From Echinococcus granulosus (lineage: Eukaryota > Platyhelminthes > Cestoda > Cyclophyllidea > Taeniidae), in contig NW_020170382.1 in the NCBI RefSeq assembly GCF_000524195.1, forward strand, positions 949,137 through 1,013,136: a stretch of DNA of 64,000 nt, read 5' to 3'. Within the stretch, counting starts at the first letter, position 1. Every line of letters starts with the position of its first letter. The position numbers and the translations under genes are program-made. The notes under the pieces were generated by a model that had not been told where the DNA came from, made no database searches, and saw only the letters and a list, made by a program, of their open reading frames with translations. Below are positions 35,431 to 48,000 of the stretch, one piece after another.

Positions 35431-38400
35431 ATGACAATATATCAGATAAACCAGATACTTACCCTATGTTTTCCATCCAAGAGATTGTGATCAATGATAT
35501 AGATCTCAACTGTTATTAGTAGGTTCATCTTTGACAGAGGAGATAACTTGGCCAATCCGGAAGTACGATAATCCACTGAGCTTATATGGTTTTATTAGAA
35601 AATCCTTATTGGATTTTGAACCATGTTAGAGAAACAAAGTTGAGTCTACTGGCTTCTTCGCCGTCTATCGGGCAGCTTTTGGCAGTTCAGGCTGTTAATA
35701 AACCGCTTCTACCTTTGCTAATATAGCTAAATTTGAATTAAACGCTGTCTTGCTTGCTGACAGCCCATTTCATTTCGTAACAGATCAGTTACAGGATTGA
35801 TATAAGACAATTATTTGTTTCTCTCATAATAAATCAGTAGCACATTCTAAACCTCCGCAACGTCTACTGAATCTGACCTTAAACTAATCTTAGTGACAAT
35901 TAGACTTTTGACGTGCATCTCATGACGTTTTTTGTCAGTAAGGCTGCATCACTTTGGACCCAGTGCACGAAGAGAGCAAACTACGTAAGCAGGCATAATT
36001 GTCATCGATTGTCAAATGAATTGGGGTTGAAAAGTGCTATAGATTTCTAATTATGTAATTAGCATTGAAATCAATAATATTTGTGTTATTCTGACTGATC
36101 CACTTCCAGAGGCACGTATTCGAATCGCACTTGATCCGGAAAACCTGGGACATGGAACACCTGATGGTCAATTGGAGACCTCCCCTTATCTCTGGTATTG
36201 CCGTTTTATTTAAAATTACACATTAACATTTCTTTGCTCCAAGTTCTTACTTAAACATACCTCAAAACACTGTTTTTTTTAAAGTTTTACCTGGTGGAAA
36301 CTAATCTAGTATTTTAATTAGACACATTTATTTTCAAGCGAAGAATGACGAATTAGTGATTTACGCAGGCAAAAATATATGTGGACTGTTAACTGACCGT
36401 TGCCTAAGCGCTTTCGATTGCACAGTGACTCATACTTCGCTGAATTTTCGATAAGTCATTGGCAGATTGACTATTTCAAGGCTACTGGCATCTCATTGAC
36501 AAAATTTGGCTGCACAACCATGATATAATAATAAAATTAACATAGGATGCGATATTTCAATTGCTTTCAAGGAAACTCCTGACTTCCTCTTCTTATCCAG
36601 AGAGCCTGCTCTTCTACCCACTTTTAGTCATAACGAATCATAGTGAAGTTTACGTGAATATTCTTAGGAATCTATGCCAAAACTGCTTTCAGAGTTGGTT
36701 TTTTTTTTAGTGGCTACAATTTGGGGTAGATGGATAACATTATATTCAGTTGTGAACGCTGGTAGAGGGGAGCGAAATTTTGAGGCAAATACTAATCAGT
36801 GTCAATTTATTTTTTACGTCTTGACCATTATTACTGATATTTTTTGATCATTTATTTTCGAGCTAAAGTCTTGATGTTATTTATGCCTATGCTAGTAAGA
36901 GATTAATCTTTAAGTTATGAAATTTTCTCATAAAATGATGGGCTGAGTTGACAGCGATTTGAACTGAATTCAAAGCCTCCTTTTTAATCGATATCTGATC
37001 CCTGACCTCTGCTCTCTGCTTGCGTAAATCGATGAGACACTCCTTCTCACTGAGATCGATAATTCTGCTTAAATACTACTCACTTTTGCTAATGACTAAA
37101 CTTCTGATACTCCTTATCTTCCACTAATCAGGTGCCATTAAAAACTTAAACCTCTTTAACAAAATGGTCGTCTGCAATGCAGAGGCTTATATTCAACCTT
37201 AGTATCCCAGTAGTTTCCAAAATACCACTTTCTCTTCACATTTTCATACAGACATCCAGACATTTTTTGTACAAGAACATGTTTTAGGTATAATTATTCT
37301 ATGGGGATTTCCGTGGGTTAACAAATGACTATTGATAGCAGGAAATCGGATGTCGACAGTTCCTTCCCATATTGAATGCTCAATTGCGAGGATGCAATTA
37401 CTCTCCCAGGAAAAATCGCTGTTTAGTTCATGTGTGAAGCCCGGAAAAAAAACTGCGCAAGCCCATCAAGTGTGGCTATAATGGACAGGGCGAGAGTGCT
37501 GAAAGGTTATCACTTGTCACAGGGTATTAGACAGCGCCTGCACGCACCATCACTAAGTCTTCTGTCAATCAGTCCTGACCAGCATTCTCTCGTTCTCTGT
37601 CTCCTGAGCAGGAATTATTGACATATGGAAATGAGCATGAAAATTCACCTCAAGGTGACGTGCATCAATAGGCATCTAATGACTGTGGTGGTGATTGTGC
37701 TCGAGAGCTCAATCGGTCGTCAATTCGAATCTAGGCAACATCATCGAAATACCACTGACAAATTCGTAAGTTCATCCCCTATACCTCTGGACATATGGGC
37801 CAATTTTCGTTTTTCTTTTCACAACGAGAAGCTAAATTTAAACGTATAGTTTTTTTCACATTTGCCATATAATAGAACACTGTTTAACTGGTCGACTTCG
37901 TTTCAGTCCCTTAAAGTAGATTAGGTAGGAAACTTTTTTGTCGCACTGTATAAATTTACTACGATACAACTTCCTTTTTTGCATGAAAAGTGTCTGTGAA
38001 CTTATTTCAGTAATTTTCAAACTCATGACAAATTTACTGACGACATTGTGCTTCGCCTGTGCAAGGTACAAATTTGATCCTTAAAAATGCCCATGCGGAA
38101 CATCCACATCTGTATGTGGGCACAACCATTAGACCATGGAAAGTTTCTGTGATTTTAGGCCACGATAAGGATGCCCTTTCTGGGTACTTTTGTGTGTTTA
38201 TTTATCAGATGGCAACATGATGCTGCCTTTTGTCACTAAATTGTTTCCCTTCTGATGTTTGTCTCACGTCAATTTTTACCGTCTGATTAATCACAATGGG
38301 CTGATTTTTACCACCCTATTTACTATCTAAACACAGTGGCATGACCTCAGTGATATTTATTTCGTCGTACATTAACCCTTGGATTGTGGATTCGTAAAAT

Positions 38401-38879
38401 TATCGGTCAGTGGGGCTTTGAAGTGGTCAAAGGTCGAGAAAGCTGAAATTTGTTAGTGTAGCCTACTCTTTTTCATCCAAACGTTCGATTCTGAAAACGT
38501 CGTCTTCATGATACGGAAGTTGCGAACAACTACAAATACAGGTGGCGTGACGAGACCATAATTTTGTGTACTAGAAGTAACACAGAAAAATACCGACGTA
38601 ACGGATGGATGAAGTATTGAAAAGATCAACGAATGTTAGCTTATAGAGTTTGCTAGTTCGAATAGCGGCTCTTAGGTGTAAATTTACGATGGCTAGTGCT
38701 AATTGGTAACTTTACGAGCACATTTGTTAAATGTCAGTTAGTGGAGAAGTAGGAAAGATGGTTGTGTTTATTCTTATAGTTGTTGCGCCAGTGTATGCTG
38801 TTTCGGCTAGTGCTAGTATTGGCTTTTTGTGATCGACTTACGTCAGATCCAAGACCCTGTGGGTAGTGCGGATCCAAGT

Positions 38880-39410
38880 CGGGCGTTGTGGTGATTGTGG
38901 ATGTGTCGCACCTTCGATCGTGTGTATGCGTGTGTCGCGCTATATTTCCCAGGCCCACTTTTCTCCCCGCTGCTGCGTTGGCGAGAGGACAAGAGACTGT
39001 GTGCGTGCGCGCGTCCGTGCACACATTAACAGCAAGCGTCTGTGATGTTGGCTTTGAGCCAGCCGCCGCTGTCGTCGTCGTTGTTGCCGCCCCATGGGAC
39101 TGGCGTTAGCAGCAGATCATCCCCACCGCCACCACCACCCCACTGCTAGTCAATTACGCCGCGTTTCTGACAGGCCTGACACTCACAAACAGGCAGGCAG
39201 GCAGGCGGGCAGACGATGTGAGGCGGGGCGAGGCAAGACGCAGCGAAGCGATGTAAAAGCGCGGATGCGTGCACATTTGAGTGCGTACGTGTGTACGCGT
39301 GTGATCGTCGGACGCGACAGCCGCTTGACAAGGTACTGTAACTCGCTTTGGGGTGGGGGGCGGACAAGATCACAGAGATTTGGTGGAAGGTGGCGGTGCC
39401 AGCCTTAGCA
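38880..39410. other. CpG-rich island in intron 1 (first of a pair)
   Basis: The island contains GTGTGCGTGCGCGCGTCCGTGC, a run of CAGG units (39191-39208) and the stretch gtgcgtacgtgtgtacgcgtg. It is open on both strands because stop codons are rare in such composition. It is probably regulatory or simple-sequence DNA and not an exon. Confidence 0.4.
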
Positions 39411-39869
39411 AATGCATTTGTTCTTATCTAAAATGAGTGAAAAAAGCACACGCAAAAATTAGTGGACTGTCTTCCTGCCTCACTTTGCCTTCAAATAGCA
39501 TCAGCTGATCAAACAATCGAAGCAATGATTGCTCAGCCTTCCGCCCATTCAGTGAGCATTGCAACGGTCTGTCCACCCATAGTGGCTCCGTAAAAATACG
39601 AGGCTGTCAGCGAACAATTCATACTAGTTCACAATCCGTCTCTTTTTACCAAGCTAAATCCTGTATAGGCACTGCTAGATTCGGAGAATCTTGGAGGTAA
39701 GGCTTAATTTATCTCTACAGAAATCAGTTAGGAGCTAGTCGATCAGGGTTCCACTGGTTCAGGTCCGTTAAAGTGGTTTATTCGCATTTGTTGAAAAAGA
39801 AAGCATAAGCGAAGAAGAGATCATGACAGCCAAACTAAGGAGTCGGTGGGATAACGACGAATGACAGCC

Positions 39870-40270
39870 GGGTTGAGAAGGTTTAAAAGCTCTCGAGGGC
39901 TTTTGCGTCGCCTTTTTTGTTGCGTGAGCGGACGGGCACGCATGCACGCACACACGTACGCACACACGAGTGACAAGCGCCCCACACATTCGCGGCCCCT
40001 GTGTAATTGTGAAAGACGACACGTAGCAGCCGCTACCGCCACTGCCACCCCTCTCAACAGGAGGTGGGGTTGCGAGCAGGAGCAATCGATAACTACAGTT
40101 GCCGCCACCGCTGCTGCTAAAGCCAGCGCATTCTCACTATTTTGCTCACACAGCTGCCCTCCCTCCATCCGCGCGTGTCCGTCCCCCTGTCTGCCGGTCG
40201 GTCTGCCTGTCCGCCCGCCTGTCTCACCGCAAAATGACTCTGACGTTTGGCAGCATGCGCTTAGCACTTT
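39870..40270. other. CpG-rich island in intron 1 (second of a pair)
   Basis: The island contains CACGCATGCACGCACACACG, a Gly/Ala-type GCC/GCT run near 40100-40125 and a degenerate C-TGTC-CGC run (cctgtctgccggtcggtctg) at 40186-40225. Open frames of 148-158 residues occur on both strands across it, which points to composition and not coding. Confidence 0.4.
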
Positions 40271-42149
40271 GATCTTTGTCAGAAAGGCGGATGCGGTCGA
40301 TGGAGTGGGATCTTTAGTCTTTGAAAATACTAACTAGGTTCATTTACCTAGATCACCTTCCAAATTCAATTAGCTAAACACCGCTATTGCTACCCAACTT
40401 TCCTCAGTGTACAGTCCACAATATCTAGTTTCCCATACTAATGTTTTCTCTGCTCAGTGGAGTTCTTTCACCGGTGATCAGAAAATGTAAATATTTGCGT
40501 GCCTAATTAAAACTGCGGCTGTAGTACTTCTACGATGACACCTAAGGACTAGTTGCCTAGACACTTAGACGACACTATTGGCAGATCATTAAACCGGTCA
40601 TAATGCGGAAGACTGGTTACAATTAGAACGAATATCAACACACTATTAAGTGGGCCCTTTTTCCAGAATGCTGACCTGTCTTCGAGTATTAGCGTTATCA
40701 ATCAAGAATTTTGGTAAGCTTGCGCTTCTGTTGAACTATAAAATCAGACATCGTAGTTTTGATATCATCTTCCATGGGTTTTCTTATGTCATTCATAGGA
40801 AGGTAAATTTATGCATGAAAAATACTGATATACTAAAATAAGTTAGTTTAACCATTGAAGCCGTGTCTGAATTTAAATAGATTCAATACTCTTTGCCATC
40901 CCATAAAATGACTACTTCAAAACGTCAAAACGTGGGGAATTGTGCATTACCTTTCTTATAATTGATATCACAGACCGTGGCAAAATAAGCAAATCGGAGT
41001 GAGGGCAAGCGACGTCATCCGTGAAAGACTCTTGACAGTGAGGGGGGAAAACACGTCTGTATGATAGGGTCTCGTCAAATGTGTTGAATATTCACATACC
41101 CACACGCATATACACGCATCCACACAGGCGGCAGAAATTGCGCAAACAGCAAAAACGTCTCTGTGAAAATTGATATCTCCCGTTTCTTCTCTGGGCCTCT
41201 GTGTGTGTGTGCGGTGTGCGTCCCTGGGAGTGGGTGGTTGAGCGAGCTGGCAAGCGAGCAATTGAAGCAGCAAGGCAACCATTTAGTACGTAGTCACAAG
41301 GTGTCACGCTGATGTTTTGAACGCGCACTCTAATTACCAGTCTGCTTGGCTTAGACAACCCCTTGACCGACTTGATTATTTGTCCCTTACCTCACCGCCC
41401 ATACGGGACATAGAAAGGCCACCGTATCTGGAATGAGTTCCCACTTTGTGATTGTGTTAACAGATGGTTTGCCCGAAAACAGATCACTGTCTGTCTGTCG
41501 TGGGTTGATGTGGCGATTGAATGAATGATTGACAGTTAGATGTCACTTTTTAAGCAGGCGACACTTTTAATACCCACTTTGTCTGTCATCCGTTCACAGT
41601 TAGGGTCATGTTTCAGCCCCCTTGTAAATTTGCCCTTTGCCCACATCAAAATATCATGCGTCAGCCTAGTGAACGCTTTTCACTGAACAAACAATGATGA
41701 GACAGAAGTCTTTCATATTAGCGCGAGTTGACTAATCCCACATTGCCCGTAATTACCGGAAGCTCTTAACAACATCGCCTAATATTTATTCGCAGGTTGC
41801 CTTGATTTACCTTTTGCCAATCCACTCTCAACTGAATGAAAATCTGCTTCGCTTCGGAGTTTTTGCTCTTTCTTATTGGAGTGGCATAGCGTCCTGCTTC
41901 CAACTTTTTAAATATACCATTAAATTAAGCAATGATGTCTTATCAAACAATGGAAATGGCCCTAGCTATTATGACGATTTTGCCTCAATACAGCTACACA
42001 AAAGTTTAGTTCACTAATAACCTAGCAGGGAAAGAACGAATTTCCTTTTATTTTTGAGGTCTAAGGTTTCCTTCAAGGAAGAGTAGTTAGTTTACCATTT
42101 TTTTTTTAATATCACTGCATTATTGCGCTTAAGAAAGACGTCTTATTAA

Positions 42150-43000
42150 AAGCCAGTCCAGACAAATAAATTGTCATGAAAATATTATTGGTATAGTAGT
42201 CATAGCCAATTCATTAGCCGGTGCTCATCTTAAACCATGAAGTTTTCGCCTCAACCTAGCCATAGTAAGTGTACTTCGAACCTCGTCGTCTGTCTTGATT
42301 GATCCATCATCAACCCGCTCAGGAACGCATCACTGAATGAATAAAACTTTCATTACATCTAAGTTTTGAGGATATTTTACAGAATGGTAGACCCTAATAA
42401 AGTTCAATGGCCTCACGCAGGTGGTGGTCTACTGCTTTTATTGTTTTCCCTTTAGAAAATACCAACGCTTAATGAAATTACAATGTTTGCTGAGCAAATA
42501 AGTTTGAATTAATAAACTCAGAAGGGAGTGTATTGGAAGTAGCCGTAGCTGCCGTATTGTGAATCATGAAGATGCCGCCTCAGCATAGCTGTACGAAAAA
42601 TGTTTTTGTTCTTTGCCATCTGCCTTGATTAAGCCATTGCACGAATAAATAGCCAAAAGTTTGTTTTACGTCTTGGTCATGCGAAATCTTTAACGGAGCG
42701 ATAGAGTTCAACGCGATTTAATGACTTCAAGTGGCAGTTAGAGTTGTGTTTCTGTTGCTTTTAAACATTACTTATATAATTAATTGCAATGAAGATGTTA
42801 AACGGTAGTTTAGAATAATGAGTTATAAGCAAGGTCCATCAAAATCGTTCTCGCCACGCAAAAAGACATTTCTTCATTGCACCAACGACAAGTATTGGTC
42901 AAATATGCTTATGAATACAGTGTGCGCTGAATACTGCTACCTGTATTGATTGACAATGACGTGAGACATTGAATTGAATGAAGAAATAGTTAAATCCATG
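42150..43000 (+). repeat. Degenerate tandem repeat, three units of about 325 bp
   Basis: The anchor tgtcttgatt occurs at 42291, tgccttgatt at 42621 and tgtattgatt at 42942, spacings of 330 and 321. Upstream of the first two anchors, ccatgaagttttcgcctcaa (near 42235) matches tcatgaagatgccgcctcag (near 42564). After them, aaagttcaatggcctcacgc matches gagttcaacgcgatttaatg in part. The third unit is the most diverged. No coding frame is shared. Confidence 0.5.
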
Positions 43001-44939
43001 GTTTTCCTCTCTTGTCTCCTCTTTCTCCTCCACCCGCCATCACGGCGGTAGCGGCAGGAGTAACACTTAATTCCCCTTTTTTTTGCCTTTTTGCACCACA
43101 AAGCGAAGCAAGTACACAACTATGTTTTACCACATGTGCGTAGAGGAGGCAGTCAAAACCGTTACACGCACGCGGGTGTATGCATTCGCGTAAAAACGTG
43201 TGGCGTTTGGGAGCAGAAGCTAGTGGGAAAAGAGCAGAAGACGGCTCCCTCTCCTCATCCTCAAACTTATTCTCATCCTTCTATCATCATCACTGTCATC
43301 ATGCTTACTTTAATGACTCAGCCTTATTCACACTTACTTGTGTGTCCTGAACAGATGTGAAGTGTGACGTGTCTAGACTGTGATTACTAGGGAGGCGATG
43401 GAGGGGTTGTCAAGGCTTGTTATAACACAGCTGCAACCACCTCGGTGTTGAGACCGAACTGCCATGGTTAATCACCTCAATTCATCGACAGAAGCTATGG
43501 CAACGAGGTGACGACTTATTGACGAAATACAGTACAGTGAGGTCCAACTGTCAGCTCCTTACAAAAATGCATCACAGTACGCTACTTTCATGGTTCACTT
43601 TGTGCCATCATAGATTGCAAGTCGTTTGATGCTGATTTTCTAACTTAATAAAATGGAGTTGGGGAGATAAAGAGAAGGAACGGATTGATAGGTTCTTTCA
43701 TTACTTGGCTCACGGAGCAGCCAGTAGTGGAAGTGGAGGGCGGACGCAGTGATAACCAGATGGCGGAGGCAGACTTTGATTACTTTGTCAGATTGTGTGA
43801 GCCTCCTCGTGCTTCTATTTTATCGCGCAATTAAATAAATCAGGCCTTGTAAGATTCTTGGAATTCGGTGCATCTTACACAAAGTGAGTTTTGCTTTCGG
43901 AAGAGTGGAGTACGGGGATGATTTCTGTCTCTATTTGCCTTTTCGCCCTCGTGATTTGATAGTGCGGCGGCAGATATCGTGTGGTACCGCTACTTCTCTG
44001 CCTAATTTTTTTGTTCTTACGCCTTCAACAAGACCTACTAAGGTGGCGGTAGTGTCTTTTTTAAATGCTTCAACTGCTTCCCATCACTGCCTCCTCATTT
44101 TCCTTGGGGAGTGTCACCGGCGGTAAACTTCCTTCTCTCCCTGTAATCCTCTTTTGCCATTCTGGTTTGCTACTTTTTGCCACTCTGTACGTTAAAGAGG
44201 CGTTAATTACACTTTCCGCGTCCACAGATATATATGGAGGAACTAGTGAATGAGTGAGTGAGTGGGCAAATAGGGCAGATGATGCTCGATCCAGCCCACT
44301 GAAAACCCATGCTACGATACTGGAAGTATATGTAAGCATTTATTATTGAGTTATAGGCTCATTGAGAACCCCTTTATCTACCACCAGACAAAAGTGTAGG
44401 TGAAAAACTTGCCATCTTCAACTCTCAACCGTTCTAATCACTTCCCAAAGAAAGGAAATGCATGCAGACTGACGAGTTTGATCGAGTTGTTGGATGGATA
44501 CAGATGGAAATAGTTTTCAGTGCGTCACTCCCATTACCGAACAGGTCACTTAATTGAGGAACAGCAGCCACAGCAACAATGGCAGGAAGCTTGGAGAAGT
44601 CTCAACTTTCTCAACAAACTAATTAGCAAGCTGCTGCTTAATTGATAGCTTCGTACCCGCGCGCGTGTAAGACGGTATCTGGTCGCCTGTCTCATCAGAT
44701 GTCTTCTCTGTTCGCATCTCTGCGTTTGTGTGCTCCAGAAAAGTGCGAGACGTATGTTCGAATTGATGCTGTTTATGCAATTACCATAGTCTCTAATCAG
44801 TCTCATGGCATTTCGAGTGCCCATCCTCCTTCACCTCCTTTTCTCTCCTAATCACGAAAGTTTATACCCTCTAATTATGCCCAGAAATCCACTCGCATTC
44901 ATCCTTGGGAGAATGCTTGCGATTTTGCGTCGATTTCGA

Positions 44940-44963
44940 TGTGTGTGTGTGTGTGTGTGTGTG
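44940..44963 (+). repeat. (TG)12 microsatellite
   Basis: Perfect TG dinucleotide repeat within intron 1. Confidence 0.9.
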
Positions 44964-46689
44964 CATGGACTTTGTTCGGTTCCGTAAACAGACAGCGGTT
45001 TTTCGATCAAAGAAGCTGTTGGTCGCTGCGAGAAAAGCGGCAGGTGTACTGCTGCCTTTCCATTTACTGCCCGCCCCGTTTCAAAGCACTCCTCTGAAGC
45101 TTCCAATTAACCACCAACCTGTAATTGTGTCGCATATGCCTCCTGCCTTTCCTCCGCACCACCTCCGACCCATGTAGCTATAAGGGTTAACCAGGATTGA
45201 ATATAAACCACATAAAGGGTCTCTAATTGACAAAGGCGGTGTTTGCGAATTAATAGGAAACTGGAGGAGGGAGAAGTGCAATTATTTGTGAAGGTGCAAG
45301 CTACCAGACTAAGTCGAAGAAGAAAATATGAAATCTCAGAAGACTAGCCTTGTTATCGAATAAAAGAAAACGACACAATTATCTACATGCCTTTGAATAG
45401 TTTATATAAAACAAAGTTATAACCATCCATTTTAGCGATAAACAAAAATCCAGTGCATACATATAGTGGAATTCAAAATAGGATTCGTAGTTATGTCAAA
45501 CTTTTCCATCTTGGCAGATTAGTTTTGCACTTGGAGTAAACGATTTTTTCAGGTCAGAAACCGGCCTGTTTGAGTAAACTCTGTTATTCCAAAATCCATT
45601 TTTGATTGGATCTGATCGACTGAATTTTATGATTATTGAACGTCCTTCGAATCCCATTTCATTTTCTAAGGGCCACTGCAGTATTCTGACTTAATGATGA
45701 TCACTTCCCATCAAATCAGCGATATTAACGGTGCCATAATGTTCAAAAGCACTGATTTTTTCTAAATATAAATACCCTTTTCTTTTTTACTTTAATCTAA
45801 ACGTTATTCACTGTTTTTCATAATCTATGCCATTCAACATGATCTTGATATTAAAAGAAGCTGGAGTATGGATAAGCCTATCCCCATACATAATAACAAA
45901 GCTTGGTGACATCCGTGGACTCCAAATATAAATAGTCCGTTTTCATAAACCTACGTAAATGTCAAATCTCATCGCTTCTCTTGAGCTTTTGTTGTCTGTC
46001 GCAGAGACTGTCAAGTTTTGGGGACTATTTCAAAAAAACCCTTTACTACTACTTGATATAACCTTAAAAATGATCATGTACACGTGTTTAAGGAGCCTTT
46101 ATTTATGCCAAAAAGCTAAGCGTGTTGCTGGTAGGAAAAATGAGGAATCGTTGTAACTCGTTGTTTGCTGGTTGCCTTAATTGACGGACATGCAGTTGTG
46201 CAAGGAGTCGATTATGCCAATAATTCACGTGCGCACGCATTTCGTAACACAGGTGGCACTGATCATGTGGAGGATGCGAGGGTGTGTGCGTGCCTCTATC
46301 TTCATCCAAAGATAATCGCCTTCTCTCTCTCGCTATCTATCTCTAATTGGTCCAAGTACCGAAAACTGGTGCAACCAGCTGGGCAAATAAATCACGACCT
46401 GGGTCCTCTCTGTTCTCCATCTCTCTCTCTCACCTGGTTTTTTGTGTTGATGCACTAGTGCTGGTGTGCATACCCGTGTCTGTGTGCTTGTGCTCCCATC
46501 GTAGACCCCTCTTTAAATGCCAATAGGTACCCCCTCTCTGCCCAACCCACCCACGAGTTGATAGGAGACAGCCTTTGGCCAATAAATTTTCTTAAAAGAT
46601 TCTCAGTGGGTCTGAAAAATATATCACGTCGTCAGATCTCACCCTTGCATCAATCACTTTTCCTGCCCTGCAATATCTCCGCTCTTACA

Positions 46690-46764
46690 CCATTTTGCGC
46701 GCACATGCGCACGCGCCCGTGTGCGTGTGTTTATATTTACATCTTATTTTTCCTCTACATTCAG
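46690..46764 (+). promoter_or_regulatory. GC/CA alternating tract and 3' splice site before exon 2
   Basis: The run tgcgcgcacatgcgcacgcg and gtgtgcgtgtg (46695-46730) is alternating purine-pyrimidine. It is followed by a T/C-rich tract and ttcag, a strong acceptor. Confidence 0.6.
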
Positions 46765-47939
46765 GATAAATCCAGGTCTTCCAGATCAGAACAAATAGAC
46801 TCTTCGAGAGACCTCCCGGTGAAGGTGGCTGCTAAGTCCCCCGAGAGGGAAAAGGAAATACCTAGAAAACGAATACAACGCTGTCCCTCGCTATCAGTCT
46901 TCACTGAATCAATTCCTCAGCCTACTGATATGACCGAACCTTGGCTACCTAATCTCTCGCAAAGTCTTCAAGCCCCCGATATAATGAATCCCTTCATGTT
47001 GCCGAGTCCCTATTGGCCCTTTGGTGGTCTCTCCAAGCTCGATCAGATGACCAGCGCGGCTGCAACAGCGATGCGACAGTTGATGACACAACAGATACCC
47101 GACCGCAAGACGACCGAACAGTCGGAGACTCGAGCTCGGGCCCCCACCACCAGCTTCTCCGCTTCCCAGTTGGCGGCGCCGACGTTTGAGTCACAGAGCC
47201 GCCTCCCCCCAATCCCTCCGCCCGCTCCATCAATCTCCTCGACCTCATTGACCGCGGCGCTGTCAGCTTGGTATGGTCAACAGGCATCGCAGCCACCCAC
47301 CAGGATGTCGCAGTTTCCTTCCGACACCATTATTGGTGATCAATGTGCTTCTCCACCATTGCCTCCACCGCCACCGCCACCTCCGTCTCAACCCACTGCA
47401 CCACCCCAAAATCCCAACCTCTTCAGATCAATGCTATCGGCGGCGATGAGTCAACAGCAGAAGGAGGCTGGAGAGGTGGCAAATAATTTTTCCATGGAGG
47501 GAGCGAATTCCTCTACTGGATCCTCCTCTGCCACCTCCTCCTCCTCTACATCCTCTTCCCTTGCAGCCATGATGGCTGCCGCGGCTGTGGCGATGGCAGG
47601 TCTCTGCAGGAATCAAACAGTTCCATCCTTCACAGGCATGGCTGACACGGAGCCATCGGCCTTCCAAATTCCGGAAAGCCAATCAAACGGCGAAAATACT
47701 GGGCTTAATCTCTCCACAACGGGGAAAGAGACATTTGGTGAAGACCATACGTCAGTTTCAGCAGCATCGGTGACAGCGGTGGATGACATAGACGATGAAG
47801 ACATTTTTCTTCGACACATGGAAAAGGGCGGCGTGCTACGTCGCCGCAAAATATATCGGAAGCGTGACGCAGAGATGAGAGGAGTGGGGACTAAGAACGA
47901 GGCATTTGAACCTGGTCTACAACATCTCAACCTCCACCA

Positions 47940-47982
<43 letters not shown>

Positions 47983-48000
47983 AGCAACAGGCGTTAGCAC
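46765..48000 (+). CDS. Zinc-finger/TALE homeobox gene, coding exon 2: low-complexity linker
   Basis: Starts in phase 0 at GAT after ttcag and ends at the strong donor C|GTAAGC (48001). It encodes about 412 residues (206-617). In order: a basic patch IPRKRIQR, a Ser/Thr/Gln-rich part, a Pro tract of about 8 residues near residue 405, SMLSAAMSQQQ, a Ser run, and the Ala-rich motif SLAAMMAAAAVAMAG (47551-47601). Next come GLNLS (residues 518-522), an acidic DDIDDED stretch and the basic cluster RRRKIYRKR (564-572), a likely nuclear localisation signal. In the assembled frame the end reads as an Ile then Ser run and hits TAG at 47992-47994, eight bases before the donor. One frame over it reads ten His and seven Gln and reaches the donor in phase 1, exactly what exon 3 requires. 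So a base is probably missing between 47907 and 47993, most simply between CACCAC and ATCATC at 47940/47941. A weak phase-compatible donor, CCTG|GTCTAC near 47912, is the alternative. Confidence 0.78.
47941..47987 (+). repeat. Coding (CAT)10(CAG)n trinucleotide repeat
   Basis: ATC x10 is followed by AGC x5 and AAC. In the frame that fits the splice phase this encodes His10 then a Gln run. Such tracts vary in length between individuals and often collect assembly indels, which fits the frame problem here. Confidence 0.85.

Larger units (their letters stand above)
30789..46764 (+). other. Intron 1 of the zinc-finger/TALE gene
   Basis: The donor is GTAAGT at 30789. The acceptor is a polypyrimidine run and ttcag ending at 46764; both flanking exons are in phase 0. 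At about 16.0 kb this is long. It holds a three-unit ~325-bp tandem repeat (42.15-43.0 kb), GC-rich islands at 34.6-35.4, 38.9-39.4 and 39.87-40.27 kb, a (TG)12 at 44940 and a weak cassette-exon candidate at 33400-33582. Long open frames in the GC-rich islands are open on both strands and carry no domain. The rest is unremarkable. Confidence 0.7.

Noticed and set aside
37680..37760. Possible tRNA around an attcgaatc B-box-like motif
   Set aside because: No A-box and no cloverleaf could be drawn; other ttcgaat occurrences in the window also failed.
39821..40337. Long frames of 148-158 residues on both strands
   Set aside because: CpG-rich simple-sequence DNA with few stops; the translations are Cys/Ala/Arg/Pro strings without a domain.
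47434..47987. Minus-strand frames opposite exon 2, including a poly-Met run
   Set aside because: Shadows of the coding strand; the Met run is the reverse of the CAT repeat.
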